Of a stretch of DNA of 64,000 nt, positions 55,020-63,605 are shown one piece after another (the first letter of the stretch is position 1; each line of letters starts with the position of its first letter). The DNA lies in assembly GCA_963756025.1 (NCBI GenBank), contig CAVWMF010000007.1, forward strand, positions 1,116,001-1,180,000. Direction: 5' to 3'. The position numbers and the translations under genes were made by a program. The notes beneath the pieces are model-generated. The model ran no database searches and was not told the origin of the DNA. It was given only the letters and a program-made list of their open reading frames with translations. The DNA comes from Bog-473 sp963756025 (GTDB lineage: Bacteria > Actinomycetota > Acidimicrobiia > Acidimicrobiales > RAAP-2).

Positions 55020-56276
55020 TCAACTGGCCTGGGCTTCGTACAGGTCCCGCCACTCGTGTTTGGTCCGAATAGTCGTGTCGACATCGCGGGCCAGCTCACG
55101 CAGGGCGCCCACGGATGACCTCTCCCGGTCGATGTGAGCGAAAGGTTGGTAGCCGAAGAATCGGCAGGTGTTCTGCCACGTGATCTTGTCTATCTCTTCG
55201 TCGTTGCATCCGGCGACCATCAGCTCGGCATGCACGAACTCAGGAGCATTGGGGAAGATCGAGTCCGAGTGGGGGTAGTCGCATTCCCAGGCGATGATGT
55301 CAATGCCGATGACGTCGCGAATCCGAAGGGCGGCGGGATCCGTGACATAGCAGGCCAAGGAATGCTCCCGGAAGATATCGCTCGGTAGCTTGTCGCCAAA
55401 ATCGTGGCCGAGCCAGGTCTGATTCAAGTAGTGCCGATCGCACCGGTTCAGGTAGAAGGGTATCCAGCCGATGCCGGCCTCAGACCAGGCCACCTTGAGG
55501 TCGGGGAACTCCTTGAAGGCGGGACCCCAGAGGAGATCCTGCGCCGCCAACGTCGAAACCTGGGTCGCCAGGATGATCAGGTTGTCGATCGGCGCGTCCG
55601 GTGGAGAGTTGATGGCCGAGAAGCCTTGGCCGATGTGGAGGCACATCACCACCTGTTCTTCGGAAGCAGCGGTGAAAAAGGGCGTCCAGTAGTCAAGGTT
55701 GTGATAGCTCGGGAGCCCCTGCATATGCGGAAGCTCGGGCATGGTCATGGCGCGGCAACCCTTGGCGGCCACCCGCCGGACTTCGTCGGCCAGTGCCTGC
55801 GGATCCCAAATGGGGGGAATGGCCAAGGGGATGAACCGCCCCGGGTACGAAGCAGCCCACTCGTCGATGTGCCAGTCGTTGTAGGCCCTGGTCATCACGA
55901 GCGCCAACTCCTTGTCGTTGCTGCGTTGGAAGAAGCCGCCGCTGAAGCCGACGAAGGACGGGAAGCACATTGAAGCCAGGATCCCGTTGCGGTTCATGTC
56001 GCGCACGCGCTCGTGGATGTCGTAGGCGCCGGGCCGCATTTCCGAATAGGTCGTCGGGTCCATCCCCCAATCCTCTTTGGGCCAGCCGACCACTGCGTTC
56101 AAGCTCCCCGAGCCGCTCTCGATGCCCTCGAATTGCCAGCGCTCGATCCCTTGTTCGTTGAGGACGCTGCGAGGTGCCCGGTCCTTCCACCGCGCCGGCA
56201 CGTGTGCATCGAACATATTGCGGGGCTCGATCACATGGTCGTCAATGCTGATGAGGATCATCTCGTCGTGTTCCAC
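55020..56276 (-). CDS. Amidohydrolase-2 family protein
   Basis: 418 residues. SIDDHVIEPRNMF near the N-terminus, MCFPSFVGFSGGFFQ, VMCLHIGQGFSA with a metal histidine, and WECDYPHSDSIFPNAPE with the terminal aspartate place it with the long actinobacterial amidohydrolases, like the protein at 43973-45058 but not closely identical. No operon partner. Substrate unknown. Confidence 0.84.
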   Translation of the reverse strand: MEHDEMILISIDDHVIEPRNMFDAHVPARWKDRAPRSVLNEQGIERWQFEGIESGSGSLNAVVGWPKEDWGMDPTTYSEMRPGAYDIHERVRDMNRNGILASMCFPSFVGFSGGFFQRSNDKELALVMTRAYNDWHIDEWAASYPGRFIPLAIPPIWDPQALADEVRRVAAKGCRAMTMPELPHMQGLPSYHNLDYWTPFFTAASEEQVVMCLHIGQGFSAINSPPDAPIDNLIILATQVSTLAAQDLLWGPAFKEFPDLKVAWSEAGIGWIPFYLNRCDRHYLNQTWLGHDFGDKLPSDIFREHSLACYVTDPAALRIRDVIGIDIIAWECDYPHSDSIFPNAPEFVHAELMVAGCNDEEIDKITWQNTCRFFGYQPFAHIDRERSSVGALRELARDVDTTIRTKHEWRDLYEAQAS

Positions 56277-56633
56277 GGCCGTCCTTCCTGGTCAACCAGC
56301 ACATTCGCATCTGGGGCTGTTTCATCCCCGGACCAGTCTTCCACCAAACAGGTCCCCGTTCCCGAGCCCGGCCCGACCCGGCTCGGCCGGCACGGCCTCA
56401 CGGTCGCCGGAGACCCCCACGGAAACGCGACGTGACCGTGAACGGTGAGTGACTACTCGCGCTCTTTCGCGGTGACAGATTTCCGGTGCATTTGGGCGTC
56501 AACGCGCGCCCCCGACCCGGTGTCACGCAAATGACCCACGCTGATCACTCCTCCGTGCCGCAGTCCCGCGAAAGATTACCCTCCGTGTCGTTCCGACTCT
56601 TGTGTGTCGTAGATGGTTACCTACGTTGGTCCT
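56277..56633. other. Intergenic stretch of 357 bases
   Basis: It lies between the divergent amidohydrolase and surface-protein genes. Short frames are present but lack ribosome sites and protein-like composition. It must hold two promoters; I could not identify them with confidence. Confidence 0.5.
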
Positions 56634-57070
56634 ATGAAGCGATCGGTGGGCGTAGGACGCGCCGCCAAGGGCAAGGCGTCACCCCGTCTTTGCGGTGCGG
56701 GACTCGCCACAGTGGCAGGGCTGGTGCTGGTTCCCGCCGCAACAGCAGGGGCGACGACCTGCGTCTCTCTCGGAAGTGCCTCGAGCTACGGCGAATACAC
56801 AGCAGGCACCACCGGACGGTCAGCCGAAAACGTGGCGGGCGCCAGCGCCTTCGGTGGTATCGCCGCGATCTCTTCTTCGATCCTGGCCACATCGAGTGCA
56901 GCCACCTCGGCCCTTCCGGTATCACTCTCGCGTCGCACCCGGTCCGCCGCCGGTAACGCCCGAGGTTCCCCAGTCGATCTTCCTCCCGCTGGCAGGCATC
57001 GTCGTCGTGGGAGGGGCTGGCGTCCTCGCCCGTAGACGACGGCGCCGGACGCTGCATTCGGATGAACTGA
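56634..57070 (+). pseudogene. Remnant of a cell-surface protein (choice-of-anchor A-like) with signal peptide and C-terminal anchor
   Basis: From ATG 56634 there is a basic N-terminus and a hydrophobic signal (GLATVAGLVLVPAATAGA) followed by CVSLGSASSYGEYTAGTT and AENVAGASAFGGIAAIS. These resemble the opening of choice-of-anchor A domains, which are normally over 200 residues. After about 95 residues the frame slips by one base near 56930. The next frame reads PEVPQSIFLPLAGIVVVGG then ARRRRRR, a membrane anchor with basic tail. A further slip would give a stop at 57068-57070. Most of the domain is missing, so it is probably decayed. Confidence 0.5.
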
Positions 57071-57074
57071 CCCC

Positions 57075-58104
57075 TCAGCTGGTCGCGACTCCTCGCCACA
57101 GGTCGATACCGCCGTCGACGGCATACCGGTCGATTTCCGCGAGTTCCTCAGGTGAGAACTCGAGGTTCTCGAGAGAGGCGACATTCTCCTCCAATTGGGC
57201 GACACTGCTCGCGCCGACCACGAGGGATGTCACGCGCGGGTCCCGCAGCGCCCAGGCGAGGGCCATCTGGTTGAGCTGCTGCCCACGTCGCTGGGCGATC
57301 GTATGCAGGGACCGGATACGAGCGAGGTTTTCGGCGCTGAGCATCTGGGGCGTCAGGGAGCCGATTCTCGAGGCGCGAGAACCCTCGGGGACGCCGTCGA
57401 GGTATCGGTCGGTGAGAAGGCCCTGCGCCAAGGGTGAGAACCCGATGCAACCGACGCCCTCAGCCCCCAGGACGTCGAGGAGGCTCTCTTCGATCCATCG
57501 ATTGAGCATCGAGTAGGAGGGCTGGTGGATCAGCAGGGGGGTGCCGAGTCCACGGAGGATCCCGATGGCCTCGGCGGAGCGGTCAGCGGAGTACGAAGAA
57601 ATACCGACGTAGAGAGCCTTCCCCTGCACGACGGCGGAGTGCAGCGCGCCGAGTGTCTCCTCGAGGGGCGTGTCCGGGTCGAAGTGATGGTGGTAGTAGA
57701 TATCGACATAGTCGAGCCCCATACGCTGAAGACTCTGGTCCAGGCTGGCCAGAAGGTACTTGCGAGACCCGAGGTCTCCGTATGGTCCGGGCCACATATC
57801 CCAACCGGCCTTGGTCGAGACGATCAGCTCGTCCCGATAGCTCCGGAAATCGGCATGCAGGATTCTGCCGAAATTCGATTCAGCACTTCCGTACGGGGGC
57901 CCATAATTGTTGGCCAGGTCGAAGTGCGTTATGCCGAGGTCGAATGCCCGACGGAGTATGGCGCGCTCGGGTTTCCAAGGGCCGACTGTCGCCGAAATTC
58001 TGCCAGAGTCCGAGCGAAAGGCTGGGCAGGAGCAGCCCACTGCGCCCACTGCGCCGGTACTTCATTGACTTGTAGCGGTTATCGGCCGGTGAGTAAGGCG
58101 CCAT
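57075..58104 (-). pseudogene. YghZ-like aldo-keto reductase (L-glyceraldehyde 3-phosphate reductase type), one frameshift
   Basis: ATG 58104 starts MAPYSPADNRYKSMKYRR, then SGLLLPSLSLGLWQNFG as in YghZ. An extra C in the CCC run at 57969-57971 shifts the frame after PLET; the second frame resumes at RAILRRAFDLGITHFDLANN. Catalytic Asp and Tyr lie in FDLANNYGPPYG, Lys in STKAGWDMW, and His in YYHHHFDPDTP. The C-terminus VVGASSVAQLEENVASLENL binds NADPH. Corrected length is about 342 residues, near the family norm. Uncorrected, the ORF would begin at 58049 with an unrelated N-terminus. Confidence 0.85.
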
Positions 58105-58621
58105 CTCTGCTCGTGCTCCGATCCCAAGCTGTCACGCGAATTCTACCCCGGACGAATCGACGGCGACCATCTGGGAGCCCGTCAGGGCCGCGGGACCGTG
58201 CCCCCGGAACCAGCGCGTCGGGCTGAGGTCATGAGGTCGGCTGCGTAGGGCGCCGCAGCGGTGACCTCCACAAGGTCTCGAGAGCAGGCCGGTCGGCGTC
58301 GTTCCCGTCCATCTCAAAGCCATTCGCCGAGTTGGGGTGCGACAGAGGGAGCCTGGCCGGTGTTGTCGTTCGTGCCGTTGTACGCCGCGCCGAGCCGGTT
58401 CTGGAATCCGAACTCGAAGACGATCTGCTTGTTGCATTGGCAGCACTGAGTGCGGCCATCTTGGCCGGAGAGTTGTTGTGATCATGCGTTCCGTTGACGA
58501 ACGCCGATTGGACGTGCCAAGCCTTCCGGGTCGACAGGCGACGCGGGCGCAGACATATAGTCGTTCACATTCGTGGAGTCGGCGTAACACCGAAGTGACC
58601 TATTGCCAGAGGGAGGGACAA
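58105..58621. other. Intergenic stretch of 517 bases
   Basis: It separates the divergent aldo-keto reductase and monooxygenase genes. Several overlapping frames exist on both strands but none has a ribosome site with protein-like composition. A GAGGGAGGGACAA ribosome site at its right end serves the next gene. Confidence 0.5.
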
Positions 58622-60562
58622 GTGACGCGGAATCCCCATGCAGGTGAACCCATCGCCGATCCGGATGCGACGATCGAGGCGGCGCTCGAGGACTGCAGCA
58701 TCCCCGCCCTTCTGTGCTCACTCGTCCACATGACCGGTGATCCCGCTTGGATCCGCGGTGACATCCGGCCTCGCGTGTCGATGTCACTCGACATCCAATG
58801 CGGGATGCCCGCAGATGACCGGGCCGAGATCCGTCGTCGGGCACTACCTTCGATAGCGGCATACCGTGACGCAGGGTCGGTGCCGCACGAGTTGAGCCGG
58901 GAGCTGCTCCTCGAGATGATGTCGTTCCTCGGCTGCAGACCGGTGGACGAGGGTCGGCTCGCCGATCTTTTCTTCGACGACCTGCAGTTCGAGGGGGGTG
59001 ATACGGGGGCCATCACATGGGGGGAGGAGATCCCCGAGGAGGCCAAGGCAGCTTCACCTGTCGTGGTCATCGGATGTGGGTTAGCGGGGATCCTTGCCGG
59101 TATCCGCCTGAAGCAGGCCGGCCTGCCGTTCGTCATCGTCGAGAAGAACCCAGGTCCCGGCGGCACATGGTGGGAAAACCGTTACCCGGGGGCCCGCGTA
59201 GACGTAGGCAGCCACCAATATTGCTACTCCTTCGAACCCGCCGATCACTGGAGCGAGTTCTATTGCCAACAGCCGGAATTGCGTGACTACTTCACAGCCA
59301 TCGTCGACAAATACGACCTGCGCCCGCATTGCCGATTCAACACCGCGGTCACCAGGCTGCAGTGGGACGAGGCGCGCTCCGACTGGAGCATCGACCTCCA
59401 AGAGACCGACGGCGGTGGGGAGAACGTCCACGCCCGGTTCGTCTTCAGCGCTGTCGGTTCGCTGAACCTCCCGAAGCTTCCCGACATTCCGGGCATGGAG
59501 ACGTTCAGGGGCCCTTCGTTCCACTCGGCCCGTTGGCCCGAACATCTACAGCTGACCGGCCGCCGGTTCGCGCTCGTCGGTGCAGGTGCGAGCGGATTCC
59601 AGATCGGTCCGACCATTGCCGAAGAGGTGGAACGGCTTACGATCTTCCAGCGCACTGCGCAATGGATCATCCCGAATCCGCTCTACCACGCACCGGTTCC
59701 GCCGGGAGACAGGTGGGCCTTGCGGCACCTGCCCTTCTACGGTCGGTGGTATCGCTTCATCATGACGTTCGCCGGCATCGCCGCCGGCAACGACCCATAT
59801 CGAATTGAGCCGACATACGACGACCCCACGAATCGGTCGGTCAATGCGATGCACGCCAAGCGGGCTGATGCCCTCCTCGCGTGGATGACCTCGCTCCTCG
59901 CGGACCGACCCGACCTTGTGCCCAAGGTCGTACCCGATTACCCGGCCCTCGGCAAGCGTGTCCTACAAGACGACGGATCCTGGTTGGGATGCCTGCAGCG
60001 GCCGAACGTCGAGCTCGTGCGTACGGCGATCGATCGGATCGTGCCTGACGGCGTCGTGACGGTGGATGGCAGCCACTTTCCCGCCGACATCATCTGCTAC
60101 GCGACCGGCTTCCGCCACAACGAGTTCCTCGCATCGATGGAGCTCACCGGTCGCCACGGCACGTCCCTCCGCGCACAATGGGGCGACGAACCGACCGCCT
60201 ACCTGGGCATCACGATCCCGAACTTTCCGAACCTCTTCTGCATCTATGGCCCCGGAACGAACCTGGCGTCCGGCGCCAGCCTCTTCTACCATTCGGAATT
60301 CCAGGTTCACCACGCAATGGAACTCATCCGTGAGACCCTCACTTCGGGTGCCCAACGCTGTGAGGTTACCGCCGAGGCGCACACGGACTACGTGGACCGC
60401 TACCAGGCCGAGATTGATCAGCTGGTGTGGTCGCATCCTTCGATCCAACACAGCCATTACAAGAACCCAGCGGGCAAGGTCTTCACTTTGTCGCCGTGGC
60501 CCTTGGATCTCTACCGGGAATGGACGCGCGACATCAACCACAGCCACTACGACTTCGTTTGA
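58622..60562 (+). CDS. Baeyer-Villiger monooxygenase with N-terminal extension (4-hydroxyacetophenone monooxygenase type)
   Basis: 646 residues from GTG 58622 with a strong ribosome site. About 140 residues of mostly helical extension precede the first Rossmann motif VVVIGCGLAGILAGIRL. FAD contacts GGTWWENRYPGARVD, fingerprint FRGPSFHSARW (FxGxxxHxxxW), and NADPH motif GAGASGFQ follow. The extension and length match 4-hydroxyacetophenone monooxygenase-like enzymes, which oxidise aryl ketones to esters. The open frame continues upstream to 58337 but without start support. An FAD-linked oxidase follows 48 bases later. Confidence 0.9.
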   Translation: MTRNPHAGEPIADPDATIEAALEDCSIPALLCSLVHMTGDPAWIRGDIRPRVSMSLDIQCGMPADDRAEIRRRALPSIAAYRDAGSVPHELSRELLLEMMSFLGCRPVDEGRLADLFFDDLQFEGGDTGAITWGEEIPEEAKAASPVVVIGCGLAGILAGIRLKQAGLPFVIVEKNPGPGGTWWENRYPGARVDVGSHQYCYSFEPADHWSEFYCQQPELRDYFTAIVDKYDLRPHCRFNTAVTRLQWDEARSDWSIDLQETDGGGENVHARFVFSAVGSLNLPKLPDIPGMETFRGPSFHSARWPEHLQLTGRRFALVGAGASGFQIGPTIAEEVERLTIFQRTAQWIIPNPLYHAPVPPGDRWALRHLPFYGRWYRFIMTFAGIAAGNDPYRIEPTYDDPTNRSVNAMHAKRADALLAWMTSLLADRPDLVPKVVPDYPALGKRVLQDDGSWLGCLQRPNVELVRTAIDRIVPDGVVTVDGSHFPADIICYATGFRHNEFLASMELTGRHGTSLRAQWGDEPTAYLGITIPNFPNLFCIYGPGTNLASGASLFYHSEFQVHHAMELIRETLTSGAQRCEVTAEAHTDYVDRYQAEIDQLVWSHPSIQHSHYKNPAGKVFTLSPWPLDLYREWTRDINHSHYDFV

Positions 60563-60610
60563 GGATCGGGGACGGCGGGAGCCGCTATTATCACCGCGCC
60601 GGAGGGCCAC

Positions 60611-61996
60611 TTGCCTAGCTCTGAGAAGAACATCGAGGTGGCTCTCGCCGACCTCTCCGGGGAGGTCACCGGTCCCGTCCTCACTGCGGGCGACAAGGAC
60701 TACCAAGCCGAGAGCACCGGCTTCGACCTGTCCGTACCCCAGCATCCTGCCGTGGTCGTTGGTGCGGCGACCACCGCCGATGTCGTGGCCGCAGTCCGCT
60801 TCGCCCGGGCCCAAGGTCTCCCCGTCGGCGTGCGAGCCACCGGGCACGGTCCGACCGTGGCGGCCGACGGAGGCCTGCTCATCCACACGCGCCGGGCGGG
60901 CGCCGTCGATGTGGACCCCGTCAATCGCTCGGCTCGTCTGGAGGCAGGGACTCTCTGGTCCCAGGTCATCGAGGCTGCTGCCCCCTTTGGCCTCGCGCCA
61001 CTAGCAGGTTCGGCACCATCGGTCGGCGCTGTCTCCTACATACTCGGTGGGGGGATCGGAGTCCTCAGTCGTCGCTTCGGGTTCGCGGCCGATCACGTCC
61101 GGTCAATCGAGGTCGTGACCGCCGACGGCGAGCTTCGTCGGGTCACGGGCGACGCCCATCCTGACCTGTTCTGGGCCATGCGCGGTGCCGGGAGCAATTT
61201 CGGGGTCGTGACCGGCATCGAGGTCGATCTGGTGGACGTGCCCGAACTCTCCGGGGGCGGCCTCTTCTTCGGGGGAGAAGGGCGAGCTGCCGTCCTGGCC
61301 GCCTTCGCCCAGGCTGTGCTGATCGCCCCCGATACCCTGACCCTCTCGGTGGCCGTCGTCACGTTCCCCGACCTCCCCGCGTTACCGCCCATGCTGCGAG
61401 GACGCCATTGTTGCCACGTCAGGGTCGCCCATCTGGGGGCGGCGGAAGAGGCCGGCACCTTTCTCGGCGCCCTCCGCGACAGCGCGCCTGTCCTTCTCGA
61501 CACCGTCGGCCCATTGCCATTGACCGAGACCGGCACCATCCACAACGACCCGACTGCCCCCATGCCCGTGCACAGCAACAGCCTGGTGCTCCGTGCCATC
61601 GACAGCGCCCTTGTCGACACCATCGTCGCCCGCACAGGCCCTGAGACCCGCTCTCTCGTCGAACTCCGACACCTCGCCGGCGCGCTCTCCAAAGCACCGA
61701 AGGTTGCCAACGTCGTCGGACATCGCGACGGGGTGGCGAATCTCTTCACGACCGCCTACCCCGGCGGCGACGACGCCTCCGTCGATGCCGAGCAGCGGCA
61801 GCTCCTCACTGAAGTCGAACCGTGGAGCGATGGCGGGGCCCTGCTCAACTTCCTGTCCGGCCAACGAGTCACCCGGGCCGACGTCCGTGCTGCTTACTGC
61901 CCCGCAGACTACGAGCGGCTGGTAGAGCTCAAAGGCCTGTGGGACCCTGACAATGTCTTCCGGTTCAACAAGAACATCCCGCCGAACCTCCAGTGA
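60611..61996 (+). CDS. FAD-linked oxidase (berberine-bridge/PCMH type)
   Basis: 461 residues from TTG 60611, supported by GGAGGGCCAC directly before it. The FAD-binding domain shows GVRATGHGPTVAADGG with the likely covalent histidine in TGHG, then SVGAVSYILGGGIGVLSRRF and FWAMRGAGSNFGVVT. The cysteine used for a second FAD bond in bicovalent members is replaced by serine/alanine nearby. The terminal WDPDNVFRFNKNIPP is the family C-terminal motif. It oxidises an alcohol or sugar-like substrate and may work with the preceding monooxygenase. Confidence 0.9.
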   Translation: MPSSEKNIEVALADLSGEVTGPVLTAGDKDYQAESTGFDLSVPQHPAVVVGAATTADVVAAVRFARAQGLPVGVRATGHGPTVAADGGLLIHTRRAGAVDVDPVNRSARLEAGTLWSQVIEAAAPFGLAPLAGSAPSVGAVSYILGGGIGVLSRRFGFAADHVRSIEVVTADGELRRVTGDAHPDLFWAMRGAGSNFGVVTGIEVDLVDVPELSGGGLFFGGEGRAAVLAAFAQAVLIAPDTLTLSVAVVTFPDLPALPPMLRGRHCCHVRVAHLGAAEEAGTFLGALRDSAPVLLDTVGPLPLTETGTIHNDPTAPMPVHSNSLVLRAIDSALVDTIVARTGPETRSLVELRHLAGALSKAPKVANVVGHRDGVANLFTTAYPGGDDASVDAEQRQLLTEVEPWSDGGALLNFLSGQRVTRADVRAAYCPADYERLVELKGLWDPDNVFRFNKNIPPNLQ

Positions 61997-62290
61997 GCGA
62001 CGGCGGCGTGACGTTAGAGGAGCGCCGGCAAGAAAAACGATCTCACCTTCTTGTCATACCGAATCGGCCGGCCACGTCAAGAACACGACGGCCACGTTCT
62101 GACCGATCTTGCCCGCCAAGTCAATTCTTGCCCTTCGTTGTCAGTAGTTTCTCACCTGATCGAAACTCGAATGAAATGCGGTGGCGGCGGTAATCAACGG
62201 ACCGTCGCCAAGTTCAATCAGGGTGGACCCGGCGTCTTGGTTGTCCCACCGGAATTCTCCAAGCTGCTCCCCAGGAAACGAATGACGGAC
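61997..62290. other. Intergenic stretch of 294 bases
   Basis: It lies between convergent genes (FAD oxidase and STAS protein). No reading frame with start-site support and no clear hairpin-plus-U terminator was seen. Confidence 0.5.
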
Positions 62291-62668
62291 TTAACTGCTC
62301 GGACGCACGGTCAGAACCTGATCTAGCCCGACGATCTCGAAAAGACGGCTCGTGCGCTGCGTCGGGGCGAAGATCACCAGCTCGTGACCGAGGGATCGGA
62401 GTTTCTTGTGCTCAGCAACGAGGAGGGTGAGACCGCTGGAGTCGATGAAGGTGAGCAATCCGACGTCGAGTGTCAGGTCACCCTCCAGTCCCTCGATCAC
62501 CTCGACGAGGGCGGCCCGCAACGTGGGTGCAGTGGACATGTCAAGTTCGCCTCCGACCACCATGACGACCCCGTCGTCGGATTTGCTGACCGATATGTCG
62601 AAGGGCGGCCGTCCCGGGGAGATGGCGGGATCACGTATGTTGACCGGTGGGTCGATCTCAAGGGTCAT
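62291..62668 (-). CDS. STAS-domain anti-sigma factor antagonist
   Basis: 125 residues from ATG 62668, spaced correctly from GGAGGA; an ATG six bases upstream would abut it. The phospho-acceptor motif FIDSSGLTLLVA near residue 80 is typical of SpoIIAA/RsbV proteins, where serine phosphorylation by an anti-sigma kinase controls binding. VVVGGELDMSTAPTLRA starts the fold. It may belong to a general-stress or envelope response with the signalling genes to the right. Confidence 0.9.
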   Translation of the reverse strand: MTLEIDPPVNIRDPAISPGRPPFDISVSKSDDGVVMVVGGELDMSTAPTLRAALVEVIEGLEGDLTLDVGLLTFIDSSGLTLLVAEHKKLRSLGHELVIFAPTQRTSRLFEIVGLDQVLTVRPSS

Positions 62669-62895
62669 GGCCATTCCTCCCAATCAGTAATTCCAACTCG
62701 GAGTGACGGACGCTGCCCCATTTCAGCGTCGCCGCAGGCCCCTCTTGGACCCGGTCGGAACGCATGATATTGCCGCGCTACGGCCCGTTTCAAGCAGCCC
62801 TACGGCAGACGTTCTGCTGGACGGTCGCTCGTGGGAGACTCCGGTCACTGAAAGACGACGAAAGGGATTCATGGCCATGTGCGGGACGACGATCA

Positions 62896-63048
62896 GTGAC
62901 TGAGCACCACAGTTGCCATACCTGCCACCTCGGCATCGAGATGCGCTACGGCGTGAGCGGTCCGAAATCCAAGGGCCAAGGCTACTGGTCCCACCTGGAC
63001 GACGTGGAGGGCGTGGCGGCGGACCTGGATCACGACGCGTTGCGCTAG
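62896..63048 (+). CDS. Small CxxC protein (tentative)
   Basis: 50 residues from GTG 62896. It contains HHSCHTCHLGIEMRYG, a possible zinc or redox motif, and an acidic C-terminus (LDDVEGVAADLDHDALR). A weak GGGAC lies upstream. The frame is open to 62764. It touches the convergent gene at 63045. No family recognised; it could be spurious. Confidence 0.35.
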   Translation: MTEHHSCHTCHLGIEMRYGVSGPKSKGQGYWSHLDDVEGVAADLDHDALR

Positions 63049-63503
63049 GGAAGCACCCGGGGACTCCGAGGCCAGAGACCGCGCAACGTTCGGACGTCGC
63101 TCAGCAGCTCTTCTCTAATATTCCCCAGGAGGGCGCGCGCACTCTCGTCGTCCTGGTCTCCTTCGGCCGTCAGCACATGCGCCGACAGCCGCTCGAGATG
63201 GTCAAGGATGGTTTGGCGAACCTCTTCGTCTGTGGGGTCTCCCGGCCAGATGTTCACTGGTGTCCGGCCGGCAACGCTCGGCATGCGGCCGAGAGGAGAT
63301 GCTCCGAGCAGCTCGTCTTCGGTCATGAGGAGGCTGGCCCACGTCCTGAGGTCATCGAAGAGCCTGTTGAGAATCTCATGCAGCTCGTTCTTGTGGGGGA
63401 CCTTTCGGGAGGCCTGCTTGACGTCCTGCACCACGTCGATGACCTCGCTCAGGACTGCGTTGAGAGAGTCGATTCCCTGGGGTGATGGCGTGTCGTCGGG
63501 CAT
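63045..63503 (-). CDS. Hypothetical helical protein upstream of STAS gene
   Basis: 152 residues, soluble, mostly helical: GIDSLNAVLSEVIDVVQDVK and ELHEILNRLFDDLRTWASLL resemble coiled or four-helix segments. ILDHLERLSAHVLTAEG follows. No family recognised. It is on the same strand as, and about 100 bases downstream of, a histidine kinase, so it may be a signalling accessory. Confidence 0.65.
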   Translation of the reverse strand: MPDDTPSPQGIDSLNAVLSEVIDVVQDVKQASRKVPHKNELHEILNRLFDDLRTWASLLMTEDELLGASPLGRMPSVAGRTPVNIWPGDPTDEEVRQTILDHLERLSAHVLTAEGDQDDESARALLGNIREELLSDVRTLRGLWPRSPRVLP

Positions 63504-63605
63504 GCGGGCCTCTTTCGCGATGAACTGAGAGGCTATCGGTCGTCCGCAGCAGCCGCTGCTGCAGTTTCAGCCCGAGATCCCACCAGCGGTGCGAACGCAT
63601 CCCCC

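Noticed and set aside
58314..58481. Minus-strand frame with cysteine-rich CCQCNKQIVFEF
   Set aside because: The frame contains no ATG, GTG or TTG and is bounded by stops, so it cannot be an independent gene.
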